Shown here in pieces: positions 1 through 7,954 of a stretch of 11,235 nucleotides of DNA. Origin of the DNA: Saccoglossus kowalevskii (Eukaryota; Hemichordata; Enteropneusta; Harrimaniidae). The notes under the pieces are model-generated. The model was not told where the DNA came from, ran no database searches, and saw only the letters and a program-made list of their open reading frames with translations. Within the stretch, counting starts at the first letter, position 1; each line of letters opens with the position of its first letter. The translations under genes were made by a program, and so were the position numbers. Where the stretch lies: NCBI RefSeq assembly GCF_000003605.2, contig NW_003124900.1, positions 452,740-463,974 on the forward strand, read 5' to 3'.

Positions 1-253
1 CCAACAACATTTTCTAGCAACATGCCAGTTTATATCTCTTCTGAGGCTGCTGAGCATGATGACTAGAAATTACTGCTCCTGACACTGCTCACAACACAAA
101 TGATTCACACATTAAAATCATGTATACTGTATATGTACATATACCTGCTGTAGTGTACATATACATCAAAGATTTTAAAAATAACAGAATAAATATGTAC
201 TCATAAGCTTATTCCAGTCAGTTTTGTCTTGCCATATGCCATATGTGCTAGAC
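1..253. other. AT-rich flank without a gene
   Basis: No open frame or element is recognised here. The stretch holds a perfect 16-bp palindrome, GTATATGTACATATAC, at 129-144, and a partial echo of it (GTGTACATATACAT) about 10 bp downstream. It may be 5' sequence of the LINE relic that becomes readable at about 254, but no LINE motif can be read here. Confidence 0.4.
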
Positions 254-960
254 ACTGGAAGATCTGATGATATAGGTCCAGACGGAAAATAGAAAGGCAT
301 CATTGTAGAACTACTCAAAACGGGAGACCTGCTAAAAAGGACGTGAAAAATCATTGAGAGTCTTGCGAGAAGAGCAAGCAGAATTCAGGAGTGAAAGAGG
401 ATGCATAATCTTGTAAGGAACCACCATAGAATCACCAACCCTTTCATTAGGAGACTCTCAAAGCATATGAATTTCTATTAAAAGTCATCAAAATTATAAA
501 TGACATGTACATCACCAGGCAATGCTGTGCACGTCATGACGGCCAACAAAGACAGAACTGTGTAATTCTACCCATTCTATTCTTCATTGTCATCGACTGG
601 GTGATGAAGAAATCTAACATAGACAAGACATAAAGATGACTTGTATGGAGCCTAAAGCCAGAATGAAGGATGCTGATTATGCAGATGACATTGCCTTAAT
701 TTCACATCCCAGTAAAACATTCAAGAAAAAAAAGATTGGGTCAACAGAATTGCAACAGCATAGGATTCGAGAAACTCCCTAATAAAGCACTAAGATGATG
801 AAATTAAAGATCAACAGTACAACTAAAAGCTGAGCGGGAATAGAAGCAGGAGGAACCTCCATCAGAACTGTTGCATCACAAGACTTCAGTAGCAAATATC
901 TGGAAATCATCAGTTCCGAAAACCAACACCAAATTGAAAAAACTCCTATGAAAAGCTATG
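254..960 (+). mobile_element. Decayed LINE (non-LTR retrotransposon) reverse transcriptase fragment
   Basis: This is a relic of the reverse transcriptase that copies a LINE's RNA into DNA at a nicked target. Motifs appear in the usual order but in shifting frames. GPDG is at 275-286 and is followed by a readable IIVELLKTGD stretch. LREEQAEFRSERGC is at 363-404, LPILFFIVIDWVMKK at 568-612, and the catalytic YADD box, within ADYADDIALISH, at 678-689. KINSTTK lies near 810, and IRTV followed by a KYLE in the place of the usual YLG at about 860-905. At least four frame changes, several stops, and a deletion between GPDG and LREEQ show it is dead. The endonuclease domain and both element ends are missing. 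The IDWVMKK and YADDIAL wording fits the LINE RT family, but I do not assign a clade. The strand is certain; the limits are approximate. Confidence 0.85.
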
Positions 961-970
961 ATGACCATTT

Positions 971-1080
971 CATTCATTCATTCATTCACTCGTTTTGGGG
1001 TATTTAAATTTGTTTGTGTGTCAATGTTGGTTTGTCCATCATTCGTTCATTAAATATCTCATCCATTCATTCATTCATTT
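971..1080. repeat. Two (ATTC)n microsatellite tracts
   Basis: CATT units run at 971-990 and again at 1062-1080, separated by about 70 bp that also contain ATTCGTTC-like variants. They begin only about 10 bp after the last readable LINE residues. They could be a decayed LINE tail or simple slippage; the LINE C-terminal region looks truncated, which argues against a true tail. Confidence 0.75.
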
Positions 1081-1190
1081 GCCCACTGTTAATTTCTAAT
1101 TGTAATGCATGGCTTAAGGGCACAACATATCTAAGCAATAGCAATAATTTCAAGCGGGTGTTAACAATAAGCATGTTATGTGTATTAATA

Positions 1191-1233
1191 TACTAATAAT
1201 ACTAATACTAATACTAATAATAGTAGTAGTAGA
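1191..1233. repeat. (ACTAAT)n / (AGT)n low-complexity tract
   Basis: Tandem ACTAAT units grade into AGT triplets. This is a compound microsatellite directly before the 12-bp duplication. Confidence 0.8.
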
Positions 1234-1236
1234 TAA

Positions 1237-1260
1237 GTATTGAATGTAGTATTGAATGTA
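1237..1260. repeat. Exact 12-bp tandem duplication
   Basis: GTATTGAATGTA occurs twice head to tail, at 1237-1248 and 1249-1260, without a mismatch. Confidence 0.9.
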
Positions 1261-1284
1261 GTTCTGTAGAAATATTATTAGTCT

Positions 1285-1311
1285 GGTGGTGGTGGTGGTG
1301 GTGGTGGTGGG
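1285..1311. repeat. (GGT)8 microsatellite
   Basis: Eight GGT units are followed by GGG. The tract lies 14 bp upstream of the splice-acceptor-like site that opens the candidate exon at 1326. In the frame of that exon it would read as tryptophan codons, so it is unlikely to be coding itself. Confidence 0.9.
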
Positions 1312-1325
1312 ATGACTTATTTCAG

Positions 1326-1714
1326 ATATTTGTCAAAAATAGATGCCAATACTGGTATAACAGTCACCATCACTTACAGAGGTCTCATGTTTTGAACGTA
1401 AGTAGTTGTCATTAAAATTATTTATTGAGGAAGAATATCTAGAGTATTTTTCTATCAGTCATTTCAAATATTGTTTATAATTTTTCAAAAAATAAACCCC
1501 AATCGTTTAGAAGCTTCGGAATAATCTGGATCTCGCTGTTTACAACGATTATTCATTGTCAGATAACTCCAAAATGTTCATGCTTTCCTTAGGATGGATT
1601 GTTTTTCAGTCAGAGAACAATCCATTTGATTTAGAAGAGTTGTCAAGGAGACCGCAAAATTGGAAGGATGTTTCACCATTGCCAGAGAGTGTAATTGTCA
1701 GATTCGCTGAGTGA
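1326..1714 (+). CDS. Candidate two-exon coding segment, product unknown
   Basis: The first exon, 1326-1397 (72 bp, 24 sense codons), is preceded by CTTATTTCAG and followed by GTAAGT. The second, 1511-1714, is preceded by TTTAG and opens in the same phase. It gives 67 sense codons and a TGA at 1712-1714. The implied intron, 1398-1510, is 113 bp. The spliced reading has a protein-like make-up, including YNDYSLSDNSKMF, LGWIVFQSENNPFDLEEL and NWKDVSPLPESVIVRF, with no low complexity. After the TGA the same frame stays open for 22 codons to a TAA at 1781-1783 (MKFSKVNLDFLFSEKL...), so the TGA could be a mutated tryptophan codon or the true end. The best poly(A) signal is AATAAA at 2087-2092. No start codon or upstream exon was found, and I do not recognise the family. 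It may be the 3' end of a gene, or a pseudogene. Confidence 0.45.
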
Positions 1715-1839
1715 ATGAAATTTTCAAAAGTCAATTTGGACTTTCTTTTCAGCGAGAAACTGAGAGCTCAATATACTTCATAAGAACAACTCAGTAGAAG
1801 TATTTTGTATTTGTGGCATATGTTTGTTTGTGTTTACAG

Positions 1840-2015
1840 ACTCAAGTGTGTTTGCTGTCTTTGGAGATTAACAGCCATGTTGTTTATTTGTTAAGATACA
1901 GGTACAATAAGAAGCATACTCATTCATTAATCTAAAATCAATATTCATATAGATATTTCAACAAAGTACAATGGACATATGACATTAATGACATAGATGG
2001 GACAGAGAACAAGAG
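1840..2015 (+). CDS. Weak exon-like pieces, product unknown
   Basis: A good acceptor-like run (TGTTTGTTTGTGTTTACAG) ends at 1839 and opens a frame from 1840 (TQVCLLSLEINSHVVYLLRY). A second piece, 1953-2015, reads FNKVQWTYDINDIDGTENKR and ends at an AG/GTAAGG donor. Joining the two across 1902-1952 keeps phase, but that intron would be only 51 bp and its donor (GTACAA) is poor. Neither piece connects cleanly in phase to the exon ending at 1714. Chance is a serious alternative. Confidence 0.12.
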
Positions 2016-2432
2016 GTAAGGTTTAATTTATTTTGTATTAAGAAGTCCAAAAAATCGAGTAGAATATTTTTTCTCAAAAAAAAACGAATAAAAGTTATAG
2101 ATATACTATTTTCTTCTACATTGCGGTACTTTGGAAAATATTCTCAAATTACGGCATTTTAATACACATCACATTTACCTTATTGAATTTTCATAAACAT
2201 GAGTAGATTTTACTCTAAATGACACAAATGCACGGACATAAAATGGCTACCAGTTATTGGATGATGTGGAACAGCCTACAAACTATCGGGCCGACTCGAA
2301 AAATATTTCATAAAAAAATAAATAAATAAACCTGCAAGCAGCATCCATGTTTGTCGTGTTGGGTGTGGTAATGTGAATGTGATATGGTTATACCTATCAG
2401 TAAATACCTATCTCTGGTAATAGAGATTCATA
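2016..2432. other. AT-rich stretch without a gene
   Basis: This holds AATAAA at 2087-2092, which could serve the upstream coding candidate, and an (AAAT)n tract at about 2312-2330. Nothing else stands out. Confidence 0.4.
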
Positions 2433-2760
2433 TAATTAGTGATGTCATATGACGCATTAATAGTTCATCACAAACGCTATATGAATGAGCATAATATCCA
2501 GTCAATAATAAATGGAATTAGCATATGTGCATAATTAAAGGAGTCAATCGACCAACAAATATTTTTCCGAAACTCTGTATCGGTGTACACGTAATTAATG
2601 AGGTCACATGACCAGCTAAGAGTTATCAAAGAATGTTTTATGTGCACAATAACCGGTTACTAAATGTGTATGTGTATTATTGGGAATTAGATATGTAGAT
2701 AATTAAATCGGCAAGGAATATGATTTTGAACTTCTTTCGTTTGAATATAAACACACAAAC
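2433..2760. repeat. Diverged tandem duplication, unit about 160-170 bp
   Basis: Copy 1 starts at 2433 with TAATTAGTGATGTCATATGAC. Copy 2 starts at 2592 with TAATTAATGAGGTCACATGAC. Further matched blocks keep the same order: TAATAGTTCATCA against TAAGAGTTATCA, then GGAATTAGCATATGTGCATAATTAAA (2513 onward) against GGAATTAGATATGTAGATAATTAAA (2685 onward). The copies differ by small indels and many substitutions. The opening block contains the palindrome GTCATATGAC in copy 1 and the near-palindrome GGTCACATGACC in copy 2. No inverted ends or coding content were found. Confidence 0.5.
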
Positions 2761-3041
2761 ATGACCAAATTTTACACAATTAAACGGGTCCATAAAATTT
2801 TATTATATTTCTGATATGATTGATATGGCTGTATTCAGAGACAGAAAGACGTAAATAGTAACATGAATATCTTTGATTAATGTAATTGTGATCTACTTCT
2901 AGTCATTGACCTGGATTTCGTTTCGATTATACTGACGAATAGATGTCGCTATAGAATGTAAATGTTATCACAATGTCAAATCTGAACAATTCACTTGTTT
3001 TTATGGTTAAGTAAAGCGGACGCTGTGATGTACAGCTTTAT
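2761..3041. other. AT-rich spacer
   Basis: Nothing recognisable: no open frame of note, no repeat and no inverted pair. Confidence 0.4.
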
Positions 3042-3400
3042 TTGAACTCGTGTGCTGCGTGCAACCCGATCGCGAGGGCGTTATTTAAAGTGAATAAAAA
3101 CAAAAGAATCAAGGTGGCGCCTTTGACGAAACTTGTATCGCTCTTTCTCGGGAAACAATTCTTGCTTTTCTTCTCGGCAAATGAATACAGATGTTCAAAG
3201 ATGTCAAAAACAGCAGTTCAGGTCGCACATCACTAATATACAAGTTCACAAAAAAACTGAATTCAATTTTTTTCAATTTAGGTGGCCGCGAAGAATATAA
3301 TTTCTTACAACTTCGTTTTCTCATCATGATTGCTGTCACTTTTTTGGAGGAGTGGGAGAAGATAAGTATTTATGAAAAAAACCACACACATTCAATGTGA
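3042..3400. other. Region open in three overlapping frames, coding status unclear
   Basis: This stretch is richer in GC and CpG than its surroundings, up to about 3300. A plus frame (3042-3236, TTG at its 5' end), a minus frame (3109-3339) and a second plus frame (3191-3400) overlap. The second plus frame crosses an acceptor-like TTTTTTTCAATTTAG ending at 3281, followed by GREEYNFLQLRFLIMIAVTF. No family is recognised and no frame has a clearly better case. It may be part of an unannotated gene or an old repeat. Confidence 0.2.
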
Positions 3401-3435
3401 GATTAATTTAAATAATATTTATATTTGTATTGCAG

Positions 3436-3516
3436 GTTAAAGTGACCGTGACCAATTCTGTTCAAGTTGTAGCAAAGTACTTACTATATGCCAATTCTGG
3501 AATAAATGTTTTGTGA
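3436..3516 (+). CDS. Possible terminal exon, product unknown
   Basis: A clean acceptor, TATATTTGTATTGCAG, ends at 3435. The frame that opens directly after it gives 26 sense codons ending in TGA at 3514-3516, reading VKVTVTNSVQVVAKYLLYA and then NSGINVL. The residue make-up is protein-like. No upstream exon joins it in phase: the open frame ending at 3400 has no donor that avoids a stop. The piece is short enough to be chance. Confidence 0.2.
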   Translation, partial: VKVTVTNSVQVVAKYLLYANSGINVL

Positions 3517-3748
3517 GAAAGTTGTTTACATGTATGCATCGATGACACGTGTGTCTATGGAGTATATCCATGAGTATGTGAATGTAAGTGTTTGCGTGTG
3601 TATGGATATATACGGTAACTGTGGACAGGTATACATTACTTAAATAATAAAGTAACTGATCCCACCTCCCTTAGGGTCGGGGGGTACTTTATGTTTTCAT
3701 TTTCCACATTAACATATACGACGGGGACGATTGTTGACGAAGACGACA

Positions 3749-3817
3749 GTGATGATGGTAGGGTGGTGCTGGTGGTGGTGATGATGATGGAGGTGGTGGT
3801 AGTGATGGTGATGATGG
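3749..3817. repeat. Compound (GAT)/(GGT) trinucleotide microsatellite
   Basis: GATGAT, GGTGGT and TGATGG units alternate over about 70 bp with interruptions. The proline- and serine-rich frame on the other strand is a by-product of this repeat. Confidence 0.85.
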
Positions 3818-4184
3818 ACCATTGTTACATGATCGCAGAACAATTATGAAAATGTGCATAAATATTCGGCCGTTATTTCGGCGAGACAAATGGATTTCTT
3901 AAATTTGTTCAATTAGTGTCAAAACGTCCAATCTCACATGCAGGCATACACGTACCTACAATGGATCTCTCTTTTATTTGGTATAAGAAATCTCAAAATT
4001 TGATTATTTTAGCATATTCATCAAAATTGATATTTTAAAATCGCTGCTTGTTATGTTCCTTATCTCCTCCATGCAACTATTTCAAAGACCGAGGCTATAA
4101 CAGTGTCGCTAAGTGGTTTTCAATGCTGAAACTCATTTTGCAGATGTTAATTTTGTTATTGTTGTTTTTGTGTTTTATCCAAAG
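3818..4184. other. AT-rich stretch, possible 3' flank of the minus-strand candidate
   Basis: No gene is seen. TTTATT at 3973-3978 reads AATAAA on the minus strand. It lies about 207 bp past the stop of the candidate minus-strand exon at 4185, a plausible poly(A) signal distance. Confidence 0.3.
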
Positions 4185-4732
4185 CTAAAAAGCTAATTTT
4201 GGAGATGCTTGTTGAACTTTCAGATTCACCAATAAATGTTCGCTCGTCCGTGGAGTGATTTGTTCAGTGTGTTCAAACTTCTCTGCTAGTAATCTTGACA
4301 CTAATATGTAACGCTTGTCGGTGTAATTTTGTATTCTAAATAAAAAAAAGTCAATTACTGTGAACAAGACCAAAATGTTGCTACAGAATATAACGTGTTA
4401 CATAGTGAAAAAAAATCTTCTTGCATACTTCGAGTTCGTCAAGTGAAAAACTCTGTAGATCATCATTATTCTGACTTGCTGCGAGTTACATGAATGTTGG
4501 GATTCACCATGGCGCCCTCTATGGCAAAACTGACTGGATCGCCGGTGGTAGTAAATTGTGAGTTTTCGAACCTTCCCAGGTAACGCGATAATTGTTTTTT
4601 AATAATAAAAAACAAACATCGCAGTCCCAAGCGCAAAGTCTGTTGTAAAATTTTTGGATTTATGCATTCCCATGATGTATCCTTGGGAGGAAAAGACGTA
4701 CTAGTAGTATACTCAGACAAGTACGCGGTCAT
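4185..4732 (-). CDS. Candidate two-exon minus-strand gene, product unknown
   Basis: On the minus strand an ATG at 4732 opens a frame of 88 codons down to 4466. The terminal part is a second open stretch, 4335-4185, reading IQNYTDKRYILVSRLLAEKF and ending ASPKLAF before TAG. It is preceded by a strong acceptor, GACTTTTTTTATTTAG. A donor AA/GTCAGA at 4475 joins the two in phase, with an implied intron of 4475-4336 (140 bp) and a product of about 135 residues. The second exon looks protein-like; the first contains KDTSWECINPKIL and FTTTGDPVSFAIEGAM. The first exon lies in a CpG-richer stretch. The donor is weak and I do not recognise the product. The 3' exon is the stronger half; the first may be a chance ORF. 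Confidence 0.25.
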
Positions 4733-4788
4733 ATCGACCTCCGCTGCTCGTCGGTCGATACTCTCGCTGTACTGTTTTTGTGCATTAA

Positions 4789-4932
4789 GGTGCGAAATTG
4801 TTTTATCTACTTTATAAACTATTAGCTGGCCTTCTAGCCAGCTTGGTTGGAAATGTCTAGATCTAATTCAGCTCCCATTTGTATAACATAGACATTAGCT
4901 GGTATACGAGTAAAAAAGCACAATTCCGCACC
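4789..4932. mobile_element. MITE-like element with 13-bp inverted ends and TAA target duplication
   Basis: The left end GGTGCGAAATTGT (4789-4801) and the right end ACAATTCCGCACC (4920-4932) are inverted copies with one mismatch. TAA flanks both ends, at 4786-4788 and 4933-4935. A 3-bp TAA duplication is typical of PIF/Harbinger-type elements, though the end sequence alone does not prove that family. Inside is a 7-bp stem (AGCTGGC / GCCAGCT, 4824-4843), and ATTAGCTGG recurs near 4894. At 144 bp there is no room for a transposase, so it would be non-autonomous. Confidence 0.6.
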
Positions 4933-4935
4933 TAA

Positions 4936-5195
4936 CTCTATTTGTGCATACTGCGATATTCCCGTAATAACAATTGGCCCGTCCCTTTATTCACACAGGC
5001 GGACTCGGGTACAGGTTCACGCCAACACTGGCGCACCACAGTGAGTGTATTCGTTCTTTATGTGTCGCTGTGTTATTGCAGCGTGTTGTGCTTGCATTAA
5101 TTAGTAGTACATGTGACATCATGTATCTACTATTGTAGTATGCAATGTCAAAGCAATCTACTAGTCAGTAACTAGTAGAGCCTGTTGTACTGAAT
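4936..5195. other. CpG-richer spacer with exon-like and palindromic bits
   Basis: At 4999-5040 a 42-bp piece is bounded by TTTATTCACACAG and GTGAGT. One frame across it stays open from 4971 to 5143 but has no start codon and no recognised product. The inverted pair CTACTAGT / ACTAGTAG (5158-5178) lies shortly before the ATG at 5196. Confidence 0.3.
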
Positions 5196-5354
5196 ATGGC
5201 GGCGACCTCGATTATACCATGTTACATGATTATACGCCCCATCCCGACTACCCCCCCCCCCCTCTCCCCCTACACTTTTGGGGGATTTCTGTCTTGGATG
5301 ACACGTTCAACTAAGCGCCCACTCATTCCAACACGTCTCAAATTAAACCGCTAA
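5196..5354 (+). CDS. Candidate 52-residue ORF with strong start context
   Basis: The start AATATGGCGGCGACC has A at -3 and G at +4. It also matches the YY1-type element AANATGGCGGC that often overlaps start codons in animals. The frame runs 52 codons, with MAATSIIPCYMIIRPIP first, then a proline run encoded by 12 consecutive C (5250-5261), and then a basic C-terminal half (MTRSTKRPLIPTRLKLNR) before TAA. Loss or gain of one C would change the C-terminus, so the frame depends on exact tract length. No domain is recognised. It could be a 5' exon whose donor I missed, a small protein, or a regulatory site with a chance ORF. Confidence 0.25.
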   Translation: MAATSIIPCYMIIRPIPTTPPPLSPYTFGGFLSWMTRSTKRPLIPTRLKLNR

Positions 5355-6819
5355 GTCGTGGAACCCGCCGCGGTCATTGAACATCGTTCTACTTGTACGT
5401 CTGAATAATTAGTGTCCATTGTGCCCGACTACTGCAGCTATTCAGTTGATTTCTTTCTACTTCCTCGTAGAAGGTAGTACCGTACTACCAAAGACAGCAC
5501 TATACTGTTCATGGTACTACCCACTTCTTCTAAGCCATTGGCCAGTAAACTACCCCTGAATATCTTACTGTTACAGCCTATACCGGCTATACTAACATCA
5601 GTATATACATGTACATGTATTATAGATATAGTGTTTATAGGCATGCAACACCGGATAGTAAACAAATTCTGCCACATTCACTGTACATGCTACATAGTTT
5701 TTGGAACGTGTTTGTCTCTGTCTAATATTTGGGTTTGTCTAGTGTCGGTCTTTCCCACTAATTTTTCGTATTTTACAGTTCGAGCATTGCATCTTTCATT
5801 TGACTATTGTTTCATTCGCGGTGTACAGTAATGTCGGTAAATGGGTGAAATGAAATTGCAATATTTTGCCGGACAAGTACATTCTTTTGACATTGTACAG
5901 TCACTTAAAATGATGGGTTAAGTAACAACAAAATAGAGCTAAATGTGATAAGTAATTCTAGAGAATTTTAGTCTTAGTAATTCTGTGAGAATTATGAAAG
6001 TCACATTTTCAAAACTGTTTCAAAGGCATTGTAGAAAGTTGTATGGTATTTTAGCTATCGTACTTATAAATTGCTACATGTTTGCATCACTTTGACCGTG
6101 GAATAAATTGTGTTCATTGGTTGACGTAGGTGTGCGTTAAATGTATTTCTTTGTAAGTAAACTTAGAACACTCGATGACCATTGAATAATTGCTACAACA
6201 CTGCATTATTAATTGGAGCAATAACTGATTACGCATGCGAATCGGACAATGCAAATGTACTATACATAAAATATCGATGTATTCATCCATTATACATACA
6301 TACATACATACATAATCAATACAAATATAAAATTGATTATTTCAAAAATCGTCCGACGCAACGTGGTCTTCTATTATTTATTTCGCCACTTCTGTTGACA
6401 AATTGATAAAACGTACAAAATGTGTGCGTCATGAAATACTTTAAATGGGCACTGAACTGTGGATTTTAGTTTGTTTCACTAGTAAGAGCTTTCATAATCA
6501 TTAGTCGCCTGAATCTGCCATAGTTCATCGATAACACTACAAGTTTGGCAAGCATTACAGTGAAACAAAGTCACTGAAACAAAGAGTCCCATCAGCGGCT
6601 CTCCGTGTCTGCTTTCCATGTTTTTTTTAAATCGTTATAAAAAACAATAGGCTGGCAGGAAAGTTCACATGTGTTATTAGTCTTTCTTAGCCACTAAAAC
6701 ATTTATTATAACAATCCAGTACCATATCAAACATACTCAGTGCAAATAAAGGTAATTCAGGAAACTTTTAAGATATATAACGGTAATTGTCAAAATATTA
6801 AATTAACACCTTCCATAAT
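5355..6819. other. Long AT-rich stretch without a convincing gene
   Basis: The longest frame, plus strand 5511-5831 (106 codons), is hydrophobic and cysteine-rich. It overlaps a minus-strand frame and crosses TACATGTA-type repeats, so I treat it as chance. Also present: an inverted pair GGTAGTA / TACTACC with 3-bp spacing (5473-5489), with GGTACTACC again at 5513-5521; and a (CATA)n tract at about 6293-6314. Nothing else is supported. Confidence 0.4.
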
Positions 6820-6841
6820 ATTTATTTATGAGTAAATAAAT
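6820..6841. repeat. Perfect 9-bp hairpin
   Basis: ATTTATTTA (6820-6828) and TAAATAAAT (6833-6841) pair exactly around the loop TGAG. It lies 3 bp before the first copy of the twin inverted-repeat element. Confidence 0.75.
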
Positions 6842-6844
6842 TTA

Positions 6845-7006
6845 TACTTAGCGAAACGAACATTTCAATTTTATTGATAAAATCAGGTTATTTTCGGCAA
6901 ATGTTTTATGTCGTTATATACACGACTGAAAGGTGAATATAAAGGTTAAGTTTCGTCCGACAGTCGTGATTATTGTACGTGTAAGCCCCTTGTTTCGCTG
7001 ATTACA
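6845..7006. mobile_element. MITE-like element, copy 1 of an adjacent pair
   Basis: The left end TACTTAGCGAAAC and the right end GTTTCGCTGATTACA (6992-7006) are imperfect inverted copies with AGCGAAAC as the shared core. The interior shares long blocks with copy 2: GTTATATACAC, CTGAAAGGTGAATA, and GGTTAAGTTTCGTCCGACAG followed by TCGT. There is no coding capacity at 162 bp. Superfamily is not assigned and no clear target duplication was seen. Confidence 0.5.
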
Positions 7007-7020
7007 AATTTCCGATCATC

Positions 7021-7174
7021 TGTAATTAGCGAAATGAATCACTTATTGATTAAAATATTGTTATTTTTGAAAAATATTATATGTTGTTATATACACACTG
7101 AAAGGTGAATACACTGGTTAAGTTTCGTCCGACAGTCGTAATTGTGGGTATAAAACATCCTTTCTCTGATTACA
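7021..7174. mobile_element. MITE-like element, copy 2 of an adjacent pair
   Basis: The left end TGTAATTAGCGAAA (7021-7034) and the right end TTTCTCTGATTACA (7161-7174) are inverted copies with two mismatches. It lies in the same orientation as copy 1, 14 bp downstream, and the internal blocks sit in the same order, offset by 168-178 bp. The right end of copy 1 is also an inverted match (13 of 14) to the left end of copy 2. The plus-strand open frame that crosses it is a by-product. Confidence 0.5.
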
Positions 7175-7203
7175 GTTTAATTGCCATTACGTGTATTATT
7201 CAG

Positions 7204-7223
7204 TTTCGTTTCGTTTCGTTTCG
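7204..7223. repeat. (TTTCG)4 microsatellite
   Basis: Four exact TTTCG units. A GC-richer run follows, with CGTCTCGTCTC-type repeats, to about 7330. Confidence 0.9.
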
Positions 7224-7440
7224 CTTCTATCACGGGGGGAATTCTTCTCGCTGGGGGTTCTCCACACGTGTCAGGGGGAAATCTCGTCTCGTCTCTCTAT
7301 CGCGTCCCCTTGAGGTGCGGGATCGAGAAAGTCACTTAAGCTTTACAGTCAAATAAGACACGCACAACGAAATACGTTTCAGCTCACGTCTTAGTCGGTC
7401 AATCGAGCACTCTATAAGACACAGCGCCCTGGAAAAAATC

Positions 7441-7545
7441 CCCAAGACTATCGCAAGGCTGACCCAAGACTCTTTTAGACTGCGTCAAGGCTCGCCCCAA
7501 GACTCTCCAGGACTGCGTCTGTTCTGCTGTACTCCCCAAGACCAA
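7441..7545. repeat. Short degenerate repeats of CCCAAGACT
   Basis: CCCAAGACT or CCCAAGACC occurs at about 7441, 7463, 7496 and 7535. The two central copies extend to a shared GACTGCGTC at the same 15-bp offset and match at about 20 of 24 bases. CAAGGCT lies after the first two. The units are 22-39 bp apart. No coding reading or known family was found. Confidence 0.5.
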
Positions 7546-7954
7546 CTAAATCAACTTTATTCATTTTCAAAACTCTAACCAATTACAAAGCAGTAAAAAG
7601 ACTCTAGGGCGTAACTTTCAATCATAAAGCCAATCACACTAAGCACTGAATACGTCATATCTTTTGATTAATCGTTCACTACATTAATAACTACTAATAC
7701 CAACTGTCAGAATTAATAGTCAGAATAGCGATGGTTATCTCGTAATTAGTTCCAAATCACTGAGCCAAGTTCCGTCCAAAACTTCAAATAGGTCTAAACG
7801 ATGACAGACATAACACAACAATTTGCTAATAATCAGCTAATTAAGTCAGTCAACAGATACGCAAAAACAAATTCATGACACTTCTTTGGTTACAAAAATC
7901 CTTTATTATCGGTGACCTGTGGATCTAGGCAACTCTCGATTAGACACTTCAAAT
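7546..7954. other. AT-rich upstream flank of the micropeptide candidate
   Basis: No gene, inverted pair or long repeat is seen. If the candidate at 7955 is real, its promoter and 5' UTR lie in this interval; no TATA-like box is obvious near the ATG. Confidence 0.3.

Noticed and set aside
3689-3889. Proline/serine-rich minus-strand frame
   Set aside because: It is the translation of the GGT/GAT microsatellite at 3749-3817.
4511-4525. GGCGCCCTCTA, complement of a CTCF-like AGAGGGCGCC core
   Set aside because: Only the core matches; the outer CCA part is out of register, and a single motif of this length is weak evidence.
4509-4583. ATG in ACCATGGCG context with a 24-codon frame ending at AG/GTAACG
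   Set aside because: Good Kozak and donor, but only 24 codons, opposite to the longer minus-strand frame, and with no partner exon found.
5511-5831. Longest ATG-led plus-strand frame (106 codons) in the 5.4-6.8 kb spacer
   Set aside because: It crosses TACATGTA-type repeats, has an irregular cysteine- and aromatic-rich make-up, overlaps a minus-strand open frame and shows no domain or splice support.
7105-7356. Plus-strand frame across the second inverted-repeat element
   Set aside because: It starts inside the MITE-like copy at a non-ATG codon and runs through the TTTCG microsatellite.
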